A DNA stretch of 64,000 bases from Actinomadura syzygii. Lineage in GTDB: Bacteria > Actinomycetota > Actinomycetes > Streptosporangiales > Streptosporangiaceae. This document shows positions 51,625-60,989 of the stretch, one piece after another. The first letter of the stretch is position 1. The number at the start of each line of letters is the position of its first letter. A program made the position numbers and the translations under genes. The DNA is taken from the NCBI RefSeq assembly GCF_008085905.1, contig NZ_VSFF01000005.1, forward strand, positions 186,001 to 250,000, given 5' to 3'. Under the pieces are notes generated by a model. The model did not search any database. It saw only the letters and a program-made list of their open reading frames with translations, and had not been told where the DNA came from.

Positions 51625-52701
51625 GTGAGTGCGACGATGGACTCGTCTTCCGGGCTGCCGACCCTCGCGGTCGTCGGCGCGACCGGGGCGGTCGGTGCCG
51701 TGATGCTCGACCTGCTGTCCGTCCGCCGCGATGTGTACGGGGAGATAAGGCTCGTCGGCTCGGAACGGTCCGCCGGGCGGACGCTCCGGGTGCGCGGCGA
51801 GCGGGCCGAGGCCGTGGCGCTCGCACCCGGGGTGTTCGACGGCGTCGACATCGCGACGTTCGCGGTGCCCGCGCCGGTCGCCGCGGAATGGGCGCCGGTC
51901 GCGGCGGAGCGCGGCGCGGTGGCGGTGGACGGGTCCGGCGCGTTCCGGATGTGCGCGGACGTCCCGCTCGTCGTCCCCGAACTGAACCCCGAGCGGGTCC
52001 GGGACCGTCCGCGCGGCATCGTCGCGGGCCCCGGCTGCACCACCCTGTCGATGATCGTCGCGCTGGGCGCGCTGCACCGCAGGTACGGGCTGCGGGAGCT
52101 GGTCGTCGCGTCCTACCAGGCGGCGTCGTCGGCCGGCCGGGACGGCGTCGACACCCTGTACGCGCAGCTGGAGAAGGTCGGCGGCGACCGCGCGCTCGGC
52201 AACCGCGCGGGCGACATCCGCGGGGTGGTCGGCGAGCTCGGCCCGTTCCCGGCGCCGCTCGCGCTGAACGTCGTCCCTTGGACGGGCACGCGCGAGGACG
52301 GCGGCTGGACGTCCGACGAGGTCGCCGTCCGCGCCGAGACCCGCAAGGTCCTCGGGCTGCCGGGGCTCAAGGTGTCGGCGACCTGCGTGCGCGTGCCGGT
52401 GGTGACGGCGCATTCGGTGGCCGTCCACGCCGTGTTCGAGGAGCGGACCGACCAGCGGGAGGCGCAGGCGATCCTCGCGTGCTCGCCGGGCGTCGTGCTG
52501 TGCGACAACCCGGAGACGCACGAGTTCCCGACGCCGTCCGACGTCGTCGGGACCGACCCGGCCTGGGCCGGACGTGTCCGCCGCTCGCTCGACGACCCGC
52601 ACGCGCTCGACCTGTTCCTCTGCTGCGACAACCTGCGCAAGGGAGCCGCGCTGAACACCGCGCAGATCGCCGAGCTGATCGCCGCGGGCCGCACCGACTG
52701 A
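51625..52701 (+). CDS. asd: aspartate-semialdehyde dehydrogenase
   Basis: About 358 residues, converts aspartyl phosphate to aspartate semialdehyde. The Rossmann motif is VVGATGAVGAVMLDLLS. The active-site Cys is in GIVAGPGCTTLSM, where N-P-N-C is usual; both Asn are replaced by Gly. Arg in TCVRVPVVT and the catalytic His in AHSVAVHAVF are kept. GTG at 51625 or ATG at 51637 are both possible. Lies 180 bases after lysC, with a CCGCCCA/TGGGCGG hairpin between. Confidence 0.92.
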   Translation: MSATMDSSSGLPTLAVVGATGAVGAVMLDLLSVRRDVYGEIRLVGSERSAGRTLRVRGERAEAVALAPGVFDGVDIATFAVPAPVAAEWAPVAAERGAVAVDGSGAFRMCADVPLVVPELNPERVRDRPRGIVAGPGCTTLSMIVALGALHRRYGLRELVVASYQAASSAGRDGVDTLYAQLEKVGGDRALGNRAGDIRGVVGELGPFPAPLALNVVPWTGTREDGGWTSDEVAVRAETRKVLGLPGLKVSATCVRVPVVTAHSVAVHAVFEERTDQREAQAILACSPGVVLCDNPETHEFPTPSDVVGTDPAWAGRVRRSLDDPHALDLFLCCDNLRKGAALNTAQIAELIAAGRTD

Positions 52702-52783
52702 CCGCGCCCGGCTACGGCGCGTCACGGTGACGGCCGTGTTCCGGACGGGCCGGACGTCGTGGCGGGGCCGTATGGTGGCATGC

Positions 52784-53452
52784 GTGACCGAGACGAAGGC
52801 CGTGAAGTCCGAGCAGACGCGGGCCGTGATCGTCGAAACGGCGCTGCGGCTGTTCAGGGAGCGCGGGTACGAGGCGACGACGATGCGCGCGATCGCCAAG
52901 GAGGCGGGCGTCTCGGTCGGCAACGCCTACTACTACTTCGGGTCCAAGGAAGAACTGATCCAGGCGTACTACGACGAGCTGCAGGACGAGCACCTCGCCG
53001 CCTGCCGGGCCGTCCTGGACGCGGAGACCCGGTTCGCGCCCCGGCTGCTCGGCGTTCTCAAGGCCCGCGTCGACACGATGGTCCCCTACCACGAGTTCGC
53101 GGGGAAGTTCTTCAAGTTCGCCGCCGAGCCGACCAGCCCGCTCAACCCGTTCAGCGCCGAGTCGGGCCCGGCCCGCGAGTCGGCCGTCGCGATCTACCGC
53201 GAGGTCGTCGAGGGCTCCGACCTGAAGATCGACAAGGAGTTCCGGGCGGAGCTGCCGGAGCTGCTGTGGATCTACTCCATGGGCATCGTCCTGTACTGGG
53301 TGCACGACAGCTCGCCCGGCTGCCGCAAGACGTACCTGCTCGTGGAGCGGACGGTCCCGCTGGTCAACCGCATGGTCGCCATGTCGCGGATGCCGGGCTT
53401 CAAGTCGGTGACGCGGGAGCTGGTCGGCATCATCCGCGAGGTCCGCGCGTAA
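52784..53452 (+). CDS. TetR-family transcriptional regulator
   Basis: About 222 residues. The helix-turn-helix is MRAIAKEAGVSVGNAYYYFGSKEELIQ; the C-terminal domain is of the TetR_C_31-like kind with LPELLWIYSMGIVLYWVHD. GTG at 52784 (VTETKAVKSEQ) preferred; ATG at 52772 possible. Target unknown; no operator seen in the short asd-TetR gap. Confidence 0.88.
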   Translation: MTETKAVKSEQTRAVIVETALRLFRERGYEATTMRAIAKEAGVSVGNAYYYFGSKEELIQAYYDELQDEHLAACRAVLDAETRFAPRLLGVLKARVDTMVPYHEFAGKFFKFAAEPTSPLNPFSAESGPARESAVAIYREVVEGSDLKIDKEFRAELPELLWIYSMGIVLYWVHDSSPGCRKTYLLVERTVPLVNRMVAMSRMPGFKSVTRELVGIIREVRA

Positions 53453-53469
53453 GGGCGCTCGGGCGCGCC

Positions 53470-54276
53470 TCAGCGGAATGTGATGTCCCAGTGGTCTTTC
53501 TCTCGGGCGAAGAGTGCGCCGTCAGGTGAGCGGTAGAGGCGCGCGCCGTCGCTTCTGACGCCTTGCGGCTCGTACTCCCTGACCGCCCGGTCGACGCACG
53601 AGCTGGGGGCGATGTCGAGTTTGTAGCCGTTCGAGTGGCTGAACCGGCCGCCCGCGTGGCCGTGCTCCGTCCCGCCCGTCACGGTGACCTCGCAGCCGCT
53701 GGACGCCGCGAAGCCGATCACGCCTCTGACCGTCCCGAGCCGGACGTTCTCGAACGACGTGCAGCTCCGGACCGCCTGGTCGGAGCACCCGCCGGTCGAC
53801 TGCCAGTCGATGCCGTTCGCGCGCAGCAGGCTTTCGGCGAGCCCCTGCCCGAGCCGCGCCGAATCCGGCAGCCGCCGGACGACGTCCCGCGGCGAAATCC
53901 CGCGCAGCCGCTGAGCACCCGAAACCCGTCCCTTCCGGGCGTTGGCGGCGTTGGCGATCGCGTCCAGCCTGCTTGGAGGCGACGCGATCCGGTTGGCGGG
54001 AGAAAGAGCCGTGAGCGCTGGGGCCTCGCCGGGTGTGGACGGTTCAGCTGAGGCTGGCGGGGCAGTGCGTGACCAGGCGGGTGGTTGGGACGCGCTGGCG
54101 GGTGGGGCCGTGATGACCAGCAGTGTGATGGGGACGGATAGGACTGTGACCAGCGCGGTCAGGCGGTGACACGGATGGGGCCCGCCGTCTCCGGACGGGT
54201 TGGGCGCTCGGTGCCGTCTGAGGCGGGGTGCGCGGCGGACGCGGGCATGGGTGCGCGTGCGGTGTGGCCGGTTCAT
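53470..54276 (-). CDS. secreted protein with M15-like metallopeptidase motif
   Basis: 268 residues. A basic N terminus and a hydrophobic segment (ALVTVLSVPITLLVITAPPASA) suggest export. The C-terminal domain has RFSHSNGYKLDI (S-H-x2-G-x-x-x-D), the zinc signature of M15 D-Ala-D-Ala carboxypeptidases, and a late HWDITF in place of the usual HWH/E. Four Cys may form disulfides. Activity uncertain because the general-base position is not clearly seen. Confidence 0.65.
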   Translation of the reverse strand: MNRPHRTRTHARVRRAPRLRRHRAPNPSGDGGPHPCHRLTALVTVLSVPITLLVITAPPASASQPPAWSRTAPPASAEPSTPGEAPALTALSPANRIASPPSRLDAIANAANARKGRVSGAQRLRGISPRDVVRRLPDSARLGQGLAESLLRANGIDWQSTGGCSDQAVRSCTSFENVRLGTVRGVIGFAASSGCEVTVTGGTEHGHAGGRFSHSNGYKLDIAPSSCVDRAVREYEPQGVRSDGARLYRSPDGALFAREKDHWDITFR

Positions 54277-54382
54277 GTGATCCCCCCGATCGGTGATGTC
54301 CGGGGGGCGGGGCCGGTCCGCCGTGGACCGGCCGTGCGGTGCGGCCGCTCGGAGGGATGCCCGGGTCTTTGATCTTGTAAAC

Positions 54383-54416
54383 CCCGGGGGACGGGGCGGG
54401 CGGCCCGTCCCCCGGG
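54383..54416 (-). terminator. strong hairpin terminator of the S9 peptidase gene
   Basis: CCCGGGGGACGGG and CCCGTCCCCCGGG are a perfect 13-bp inverted repeat with an 8-base loop, just past the peptidase stop codon on the minus strand. GTTTAC follows. Confidence 0.85.
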
Positions 54417-54420
54417 ACCT

Positions 54421-56202
54421 TCACGACATGCCTAGATGTTTCCGGGCGAAGCCGATCTCGGCGGCCATCTGGGTGATGCGCTCCTCGACGACGAGGGAGC
54501 CGTGCCCGGCGTCGTACCGGTACATCTCGTGCGGATGTCCCAGCTCGGCGAGCCGGGCGAGGTAGTTGTCGATCTGCCGGATGGGGCAGCGCGGGTCGTT
54601 CTCCCCGGCGAGGACCAGCACCGGCGCCCTGACCGCCTCCACGTAGGTGATCGGGGACGACTCCCGGTACCGCTCCGGGACCTCGGACGGCGACCCGCCG
54701 AACAGGGAACGGTCGAACGCCTGGAGGCCCTCCATCTCGTCCGCGTAGGCGGCGACGTAGTCGGCCACGGGGACCGCGGCGACCGCGACGCTCCAGTCGT
54801 CCGGCTGAGTGCCGATGCCGAGCAGAGTGAGGAAACCGCCCCACGAGCCGCCGGTCAGGACGAGCCGCGCCGGATCGGCCAGCCCGCTGGACACGGCCCA
54901 GTCGCGGACGGCCTTGATGTCCTCCAGTTCGGTGAGCCCGACCCGTCCCTCGATGGCGTCGCGCCATTCCGACCCGTACCCGGTCGATCCCCGATAGTTG
55001 ACGCGGACGACCGCGAACCCATGGTCGACCCAAGCGGCGGCGGACGGGACGAACGAATCGTCGTCCTGAGCGGTCGGCCCACCGTGAATGTCGAAAACGG
55101 TGGGGTAGGGGGCGTCGCCGTCAGGTTTGCTGACCAGGGCGTGGATGCGTCCGGCGCGGCCGTCCACCCAGACGTCCTCGACCGGGACGGACGGCGGCGC
55201 GCCCGGACCCGGCGGCGTCAGCACCACCGCGCCGGAAGTGCTACGTATGACGGGCGGTTCGGCGGCGGACGACCAGGAGAACTCGACCGTCCCGTCCGGC
55301 CGGACATCCGCCCCGCCGATCACGCCGCGCGGCGTGTCCACCCTGGTCAGGGTGCCGTCGGACAGGTCGTAGCGGTACAGCTCGTCGCGCGCCTCGTGGT
55401 TGTGGGAGACGAGCAGCGCCGTCCCGTCCGGGTACCAGGAGGCGCCGAAGTCGCCGGGCAGGTCGAGGACGATCTCGCGTTCGGTCCCGGCGACCGGGTC
55501 CCAGATGAGGATCTCGTCCCGGCCGCGGCGCTCGTGGTTGACGAGGAGCCGCGCGTCCCCGTCGACCGGAGCGAAACCCGCGCCGTAGACGCCTTTGCCT
55601 GGGCCGTCCCATAGGTCGGCGACCGTGGAACCGTCCGCGCGTAGGACGCGCAGCGCCATGTGGCGGCTGTCGCCGTGTTCGCTGTGCCCGATTGCGATCA
55701 GCGATTCGTCCCGGGAGAGGCCCGCGACGTGTGCGTCCTCGGCGTGGTGGTAGAGCACCTCGGGCGATGCCGCCGGACGGCACAAATGGATGGTGTTTCC
55801 TGCGTCGGTCGTCCGTCCGATGACGGCTAGGCCAGAGCGTCCCAGGCTCAGCCCAGACGGATACGACGGTTCCAGTTCGGGGACGGCCGGGACGCTCTCC
55901 GGTGGGACATTCTCGTCCGGGGCGTGGAAGGGAGCGCGTTTCCACACGCCGAACTCGTCGCCGTCGGTGTCCGCGAACCACCACACCCATTCGCCGGACG
56001 GGTCGATCGTGCCCGCCCACGTGCCGTTAGGACGGTCCGTCACCTGCCGCTGCGCGCCGGTGTCACGGTCCCAGGAGTAGATCTCCCAGGTCCCCGTGGC
56101 GTTCGACCGGTGGACGCTGCGGCTCGGGACGTCCCGCGCCCATCGCGGCAGGGTGATCCGGGCGGCTCGGAAACGCGCCTTCCAGCGCTCGTCATCGACC
56201 AT
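54421..56202 (-). CDS. S9-family prolyl-oligopeptidase-like serine peptidase
   Basis: 593 residues. The N-terminal beta-propeller (blades such as GTWAGTIDPSGEWVWWF) spans about 330 residues. The alpha/beta-hydrolase catalytic domain has YRGSTGYGSEWRDAIEG, the nucleophile TGGSWGGFL, the acid in GENDPRCP and His in DAGHGS. Cytosolic aminoacyl/dipeptidyl peptidase type. ATG at 56202. The MerR gene lies 83 bases upstream on the same strand. Confidence 0.92.
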   Translation of the reverse strand: MVDDERWKARFRAARITLPRWARDVPSRSVHRSNATGTWEIYSWDRDTGAQRQVTDRPNGTWAGTIDPSGEWVWWFADTDGDEFGVWKRAPFHAPDENVPPESVPAVPELEPSYPSGLSLGRSGLAVIGRTTDAGNTIHLCRPAASPEVLYHHAEDAHVAGLSRDESLIAIGHSEHGDSRHMALRVLRADGSTVADLWDGPGKGVYGAGFAPVDGDARLLVNHERRGRDEILIWDPVAGTEREIVLDLPGDFGASWYPDGTALLVSHNHEARDELYRYDLSDGTLTRVDTPRGVIGGADVRPDGTVEFSWSSAAEPPVIRSTSGAVVLTPPGPGAPPSVPVEDVWVDGRAGRIHALVSKPDGDAPYPTVFDIHGGPTAQDDDSFVPSAAAWVDHGFAVVRVNYRGSTGYGSEWRDAIEGRVGLTELEDIKAVRDWAVSSGLADPARLVLTGGSWGGFLTLLGIGTQPDDWSVAVAAVPVADYVAAYADEMEGLQAFDRSLFGGSPSEVPERYRESSPITYVEAVRAPVLVLAGENDPRCPIRQIDNYLARLAELGHPHEMYRYDAGHGSLVVEERITQMAAEIGFARKHLGMS

Positions 56203-56285
56203 GCCCACCAGTATCGCCGCTCGCTGATCACACACCGGGCGGCGCCGAACCGGGGGCGTCCTTGATGGAGTTCTCCGGGACTCGA

Positions 56286-57065
56286 TCAGCGGTCGTCGAG
56301 CGCTTGGTCGATCGCGGCGTTGATCTGCTCGTCCATGGCGGAGGCGAAGCCCGCCTCGACCGATGCCTGCGCGTCCGGGCGGAGTTGCGCGAGCGTCTCG
56401 CGGAGGTCGTGCGCGTCCTGGTCGCCGGCGAAGGCGACGACATGGTCGACGATCAGCCGGACGAACGTCTCGGCCAGGTCGTCCATGCTGCGCTGGAGGT
56501 CACGTCCGACCGAGAGGATCTCCGCCAGCGGCACCCCGGCGCGGACGAGCGCCACCGTCGCGTCGAGCCGGCGGCGGCTTCGGTGGGTGACGCGGTCGCC
56601 GTCCGCGTCCAGGTGCCCGAGCTCGACCGCCCGCGCCACCGTCTCCGCGGCGCGCTCGCCGGGGAACAGGGCCGCCAGCTCGTCCAGCGTCATGGTCACC
56701 GGGACTTCGGCCGGCGCGGCGGCCGCCGTCCCCTCGACGCCGAGGACGGCCGCGATGTCGCGGCCCTGCTCCCACGCCGACAGCAGTTCGCGGACGCCTT
56801 CGATGGTGTGGCCGCGGTCGAGCAGCTTCGCGATCACACGGAGGCGGGTGAGGTGCGCCTCGGAGTAGAGGCCGATCCGGCCGGTGCGCCGCGGCGGCGG
56901 GAGCAGCTTGCGCTCCTGGTAGTAGCGCAACGTGCGGATCGGGATGCCGGCGGCCGCGGCCAGCTCGCCGATGCGGTACTCGCGCCCGCCCGTGCTTTCC
57001 AGGCTCGTGCGTCCGGCCGCGTGATCATCGGGTGCGGTCGGGTCTTCGTTCACGCGCGCCAGCAT
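56286..57065 (-). CDS. MerR-family transcriptional regulator
   Basis: 259 residues. The winged helix is YRIGELAAAAGIPIRTLRYYQERKLLPPPRRTGRIGLYSEAHLTRLRVI (residues 30-78), with a coiled coil and a long C-terminal helical domain after it. No Cys ligands, so not a metal sensor. Possible start further downstream at the Tyr-Arg motif. The target may be the S9 peptidase gene or a divergent lipoprotein. Confidence 0.88.
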   Translation of the reverse strand: MLARVNEDPTAPDDHAAGRTSLESTGGREYRIGELAAAAGIPIRTLRYYQERKLLPPPRRTGRIGLYSEAHLTRLRVIAKLLDRGHTIEGVRELLSAWEQGRDIAAVLGVEGTAAAAPAEVPVTMTLDELAALFPGERAAETVARAVELGHLDADGDRVTHRSRRRLDATVALVRAGVPLAEILSVGRDLQRSMDDLAETFVRLIVDHVVAFAGDQDAHDLRETLAQLRPDAQASVEAGFASAMDEQINAAIDQALDDR

Positions 57066-57190
57066 AGTTCGCGGCCGGAGCCGGACACGTCCCGTCCGGC
57101 GGGCGCCGGGAACGCGATCTTGCCCGCCGCCGTCAGATCCGGGTCGGCGACGTCCCGGCCGGGACGTCCCACGGCAGAGGAGAGACGAGA

Positions 57191-57412
57191 ATGCGCAAGA
57201 CCCCGTCCGCCGCCCTCGCGGTCACCGTCATGGTCGCCGCCCTGGGGCTCACCGCGTGCGGTGACAAGCGGTGGTGCGAGCACGACGCCACCGACACGAA
57301 GGTCAGCGACCGGTACTGCAAGAGCAACACGCCCGGCTACGAGTGGGAGTCGGGCGGGGGCGGGCACAAGAAGCCGAAGCACAAGAAGACGAAGACCAAG
57401 TCGCACCGCTGA
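57191..57412 (+). CDS. small lipoprotein
   Basis: 73 residues. Signal peptide with lipobox LTAC (Cys23) then DKRWCEHDATDTKVSDRYC, giving two more Cys. The C-terminal tail is lysine- and histidine-rich (GGGGHKKPKHKKTKTK), possibly cell-wall or polyanion binding. ATG with GGAGAGACG. Family not recognised. Confidence 0.7.
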   Translation: MRKTPSAALAVTVMVAALGLTACGDKRWCEHDATDTKVSDRYCKSNTPGYEWESGGGGHKKPKHKKTKTKSHR

Positions 57413-57439
57413 ACTCGCAGCGGCACTGGTGCCGGGGCG

Positions 57440-57583
57440 CTAGGTGACGCGCCGGGCGGTCTTGATCCTGCGTTGTCGGCGCCGCCGCTTTCCGTTCTCG
57501 GCCTGGGACGCCTGGATGGCGAGCAGGTCGCGGAGGGTGCGGGGGACGATGTCCTGAGGACGGTCGGCGAAAGCTGAAGGCAT
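57440..57583 (-). CDS. 47-residue basic peptide, second gene of a small operon
   Basis: ATG at 57583 has a very strong AAGGAAGGAA ribosome binding site. The first 30 residues (MPSAFADRPQDIVPRTLRDL) form an amphipathic, leader-like helix. The C terminus is highly basic (GKRRRRQRRIKTARR). No family recognised. A DNA/RNA-binding peptide or antimicrobial-like product are both guesses. Convergent with the small lipoprotein gene. Confidence 0.55.
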   Translation of the reverse strand: MPSAFADRPQDIVPRTLRDLLAIQASQAENGKRRRRQRRIKTARRVT

Positions 57584-57627
57584 CGGATTCCTTCCTTCGG
57601 GATCGAGATGGGATCGGTGTTCGGGGA

Positions 57628-57888
57628 TCAGGCCGCGGTGACCGGCGCGCGGTACGCCCGCGACACGGTGCTGAGCGCCCAGCGCATCCGCGCCAGGTAC
57701 GTCTCGGGATGGTCGCCGGCCTCCTGGGCGACGGTGGCGACGCACGTGGAGTAGGCGCCGAGCCGGTCGTCGATCGCCGCGCGGACCTGCTCGGTGGAAG
57801 GGTGGTCGGACTCCTGCAGCTCGCAGCAGAACAGGATCTCGGCCAGGTCGGAGGTTGTGAGCGAGGTGAGGGTCGGCGTGTTCGACAT
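57628..57888 (-). CDS. 86-residue hypothetical protein, first gene of a small operon
   Basis: MSNTPTLTSLTTSDLAEILF, then CCELQESDHPSTEQVRAAIDDRLGAYSTCVATVAQEAGDHPETYLARMRWAL. Three Cys, including a Cys-Cys pair; mostly helical and acidic. ATG at 57888 follows GAAGAAGG. 44 bases separate it from the basic 47-residue peptide, so the opposite charges of the two products may be meaningful. Confidence 0.6.
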   Translation of the reverse strand: MSNTPTLTSLTTSDLAEILFCCELQESDHPSTEQVRAAIDDRLGAYSTCVATVAQEAGDHPETYLARMRWALSTVSRAYRAPVTAA

Positions 57889-58235
57889 CGTCTGCCTTCT
57901 TCCTGCGGAGGGGGCCTCGTCCCCCTGCTGCCGAATACGACTCTGCCGCTCCGGCAGAATCATCGCCATAGGGGAAAACCCCCATCCGGGGTGGAGTAAT
58001 CCCCCCGGGAGACCCTTAGTCCGTGCGGGAGGGGGCCAGGGTCGCGGGGGCGCACGCCCGGATGTTCCGGCAGGCCGGGCCTGGTAAAGCCGCCTAGGGC
58101 AGCCCTGTTCGCCATGATCCCGACCCCCGATCCGGACAGCGTTCTGTAGCTCATTCGTCCGGAGACAGGAAGTTGGACGTCCCTCGTCCCGTGCCGTCTT
58201 TGTGGCCAGATCATGATGTGTGGGAGAATCTGGCC
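57889..58235. promoter_or_regulatory. 347-base divergent promoter region with several inverted repeats
   Basis: No gene. Repeats are TCTGCCG-CTC-CGGCAGA (57942-57958), GGGGAAAACCCC (57971-57982) and CCGGGG...CCCCGG (57986-58008). They probably bind regulators of the small-protein operon. The right end holds the GlxA-type operator described separately. Confidence 0.55.
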
Positions 58236-58236
58236 A
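58203..58236. promoter_or_regulatory. 9-bp inverted repeat overlapping the GlxA-type start codon
   Basis: TGGCCAGAT (58203-58211) and ATCTGGCCA (58228-58236) are perfect reverse complements 16 bases apart. The last base of the right arm is the A of the ATG. Probably the autoregulatory operator. Confidence 0.7.
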
Positions 58237-59216
58237 TGCATCGTGTGGTCGTACTGGCGCTGGACGGCGTGTACCCGTTCGAGCTGAGCATCCCGGTCCG
58301 CTTGTTCGGGGCCGCCGTGTCGGCGGACGGCGAGCCGCTCTACGAGGTCATGACCTGCAGCGTCGACGGCGGACCGGTCAGGACGAACGCCGACTTCGAC
58401 CTCGCAGTCCGGCACGGGCCCGAACTCGTCCGGACGGCGGACACGCTGGTCATCCCGCCCTGCGCCTACGACCTCAACGGCCCGGCCCGCCTCCCCGGAC
58501 CGCTCGCCGGGACGCTCGGCGCGCTGCGTCCCGGCACGCGCCTCGTGTCGATCTGCACGGCGTCCTATGTGCTGGCCGCCGCGGGCCTGCTCGACGGGCG
58601 TCCCGCCACCACGCACTGGCGCGACGCCGCCCGCTTCCAGCGCGAGTTCCCCAAGGTCAGGGTGGACCCGGACGTCCTGTTCGTGGACGACGGCGACGTC
58701 CTCACCGCGGCCGGCGTCGCCGCCGGGATCGACCTGTGCATGCACATCGTCCGGCGCGACCAGGGCAGCGAGGTCGCGAACGGCGTGGCCAGGCGCTGCA
58801 TCGTGCCGCCGTGGCGGGAGGGCGGGCAGGCGCAGTTCATCGAACGTCCCGTCCCCGGACCGGAGGCGGCGACGACGTCGGCGACCCGGGCGTGGGCGCT
58901 GGAGCAGCTGCACCGGCCGCTCGCGTTGGGCGAACTGGCGAAGCACGCGCGGATGAGCGTCCGGACGTTCTCCCGCCGGTTCCGGGACGAGGTCGGCATG
59001 ACGCCCGGACAGTGGCTGACGCAGCAGCGCGTCGAGCGCGCCCGCCGCCTGCTGGAGACGACCGACCTGGCGGTGGACCGCATCGCCGCCGAGGCCGGGT
59101 TCGGGACGGCGGCGTCGCTGCGGCAGCACCTCGTCGCGACGATCGGCGTCCCGCCGTCCACCTACCGCCAGACCTTCCGCACCACCGCGGCGCGCGTCCC
59201 GGCGCCCGCGTCCTGA
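58236..59216 (+). CDS. GlxA-family regulator (DJ-1/PfpI plus AraC)
   Basis: 326 residues. The N-terminal DJ-1/PfpI-like domain (VVVLALDGVYPFELSIPVRLF; SICTASYVLAAAGLLDGRPATTHW) carries a Cys at the elbow position of the fold. The C-terminal double helix-turn-helix is LALGELAKHARMSVRTFSRRFRDEVGMTPGQWL and VDRIAAEAGFGTAASLRQHL. ATG at 58236 with GGGAG upstream. Possibly controls its neighbours or is autoregulated. Confidence 0.9.
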   Translation: MHRVVVLALDGVYPFELSIPVRLFGAAVSADGEPLYEVMTCSVDGGPVRTNADFDLAVRHGPELVRTADTLVIPPCAYDLNGPARLPGPLAGTLGALRPGTRLVSICTASYVLAAAGLLDGRPATTHWRDAARFQREFPKVRVDPDVLFVDDGDVLTAAGVAAGIDLCMHIVRRDQGSEVANGVARRCIVPPWREGGQAQFIERPVPGPEAATTSATRAWALEQLHRPLALGELAKHARMSVRTFSRRFRDEVGMTPGQWLTQQRVERARRLLETTDLAVDRIAAEAGFGTAASLRQHLVATIGVPPSTYRQTFRTTAARVPAPAS

Positions 59217-59235
59217 TCGGCCGACCGCCGAACGG

Positions 59236-60894
59236 CTAGAAGGTGTGCACGGCCCTCTCGTTCGGGACGCAGTGCGTCATCTTCAGTCCGGCGACGTCCC
59301 GGGAGCCGTTCTTGCCGAGGTTGTCGAGCCGCCGCTGATCCTCGTCCGTGAGGTCCTGGCCGGGGAGCGGCTTGAGGTGCGCGACGGCGTCCGGACCGAT
59401 TCCGAGCCCTTTCCCGACGCGCAGTCCGAGGTCGTCCTCCACCAGCAGGAAATGCCAGACCATCCGTTCCTGGACGGGACGCGCGCACTGCGAGATCAGC
59501 TCGACGAAGTTGCGGACGAGGTCGTCCCGCTCCCATTCCTCCATCAGCAGGTACCGCTGCCCGGCCTGCAGATAGTCGGCTGCCCGCGGAATGCGCTTGC
59601 GCGTCAGCCGTCCCCGGATCTCCGGCCCCTGCTCGTCGTGCGTCGGATACTGCCCTTCCCGCAGCCCGCCCGTAATGGACGGCTCGTAGTTCACATGCGG
59701 GTTCTCGCCGCCGTCGTCGATGAGGAACGCCATTTGCCCGTCCCGCTGGTTCGTCCGGACCTGAGCCCGCTTCGCCTGGTTGACGGGCAGTTGCAGATAG
59801 TTCGGCCCGACGCGGTGGCGCTGCGTGTCGCTGTAGGAGAACGTCCGCCCGACGAGCATCTTGTCGTCGGAGAAGTCGAGGCCGTCGACGAGGACGCCCG
59901 TCCCGAACGAGATCTGCTCGTTCTCGGCGAAGTTGTTGTCGACGTTCCGGTCGAGGACGATCCGCCCCACCGGCAACGCCGGGAACTGGTCCTCCGGCCA
60001 GACCTTGGTGTCGTCGAGCGGGTCGAAATCCAGCTCGGGATGGTCGTGGTCGTCCATCAACTGGACGAGCAGCTCCCATTCCGGGAAGTCGCCTCGGTCG
60101 ATGGCCTCGTGCAGATCCCGCGTCGCATGCCCGAGGTCACGGGCCTGGACGGCCGCCGCGTCCTCCTCCGTCATGCTCCGCACGCCCTGCTTCGGCATCC
60201 AGTGATATTTGACGAGCTTCGTCTCGCCCGCGCCGTTCACCCATTTGTAGGTGTTCACGCCGAAGCCCTGCATGTGCCGGTAGTCGGCCGGGATTCCGCG
60301 CGGGCTGAAAAGGTTGACGAGCATGTGCATCGACTCGGGCGTCTGCGACATGAAGTCGAAGATGCGCGCCGGTTCCTGCCGGAACGTCACCGGGTCGGGC
60401 TTGAGGGCGTGGATGACGTCCGGGAACTTGATGGCGTCGCGGATGAAGAAGACCGCGAGGTTGTTCCCGACGAGGTCCCAGTTGCCGTCCTCGGTGTAGA
60501 ACTTGATGGCGAAGCCGCGCGGGTCGCGGGCCGTCTCGGCCGAGTCGCGCCCGCCGATGACCGTGGAGAACCGCAGCGCGACCGGCGTCCGCGCGCCCCG
60601 CTCCTGGAACAGTTTCGCCCTCGTGTACGTGGCGACCGGCTCGTCGCCCCATTTCCCGTACGCCTCGAAGAACCCGTAGGCCGTCGCGCCCCGCGCGTGG
60701 ACGACCCGCTCCGGAATCCGCTCCCTGTCGAAATGGCTGATCTTCTCCAGGAACTGGTAGTTCTCCAGCGTCGCCGGGCCGCGCGCACCGACCGTGCGCT
60801 GGTTCTGGTTGTCGTACACCGGGTGGCCCTGCCGGTTCGTCAGTACCGGACGCTCGTCCCCCGGCTCTGCCCCCATGCTCGAAACGTCCGTCAC
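59236..60894 (-). CDS. monofunctional heme catalase
   Basis: About 552 residues. Distal His66 in ERVVHARG, Asn in VGNNLAVFF, and the proximal Tyr in [12 protein letters not shown] are all present. [26 protein letters not shown] is diagnostic. The 480-560 residue length without a C-terminal flavodoxin domain indicates the small-subunit type. GTG at 60894 (VTDVSSMG) follows AAAGGAG; the frame starts at 60912. Removes H2O2 in the cytoplasm. A minus-strand SARP-type gene lies immediately upstream. Confidence 0.95.
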   Translation of the reverse strand: MTDVSSMGAEPGDERPVLTNRQGHPVYDNQNQRTVGARGPATLENYQFLEKISHFDRERIPERVVHARGATAYGFFEAYGKWGDEPVATYTRAKLFQERGARTPVALRFSTVIGGRDSAETARDPRGFAIKFYTEDGNWDLVGNNLAVFFIRDAIKFPDVIHALKPDPVTFRQEPARIFDFMSQTPESMHMLVNLFSPRGIPADYRHMQGFGVNTYKWVNGAGETKLVKYHWMPKQGVRSMTEEDAAAVQARDLGHATRDLHEAIDRGDFPEWELLVQLMDDHDHPELDFDPLDDTKVWPEDQFPALPVGRIVLDRNVDNNFAENEQISFGTGVLVDGLDFSDDKMLVGRTFSYSDTQRHRVGPNYLQLPVNQAKRAQVRTNQRDGQMAFLIDDGGENPHVNYEPSITGGLREGQYPTHDEQGPEIRGRLTRKRIPRAADYLQAGQRYLLMEEWERDDLVRNFVELISQCARPVQERMVWHFLLVEDDLGLRVGKGLGIGPDAVAHLKPLPGQDLTDEDQRRLDNLGKNGSRDVAGLKMTHCVPNERAVHTF

Positions 60895-60989
60895 GACGGG
60901 CTCTCCTTTCACCGCTTCGATGCGGCCCTACCCGAGAAGGGGCAAGCCAACGTCGTCGTCAGGTAACGGCTGTCCCCCGGGCGCGGGGC

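Noticed and set aside
59245-60966. A 573-codon open frame on the plus strand across the catalase gene
   Set aside because: The complementary frame encodes an intact catalase with every catalytic residue.
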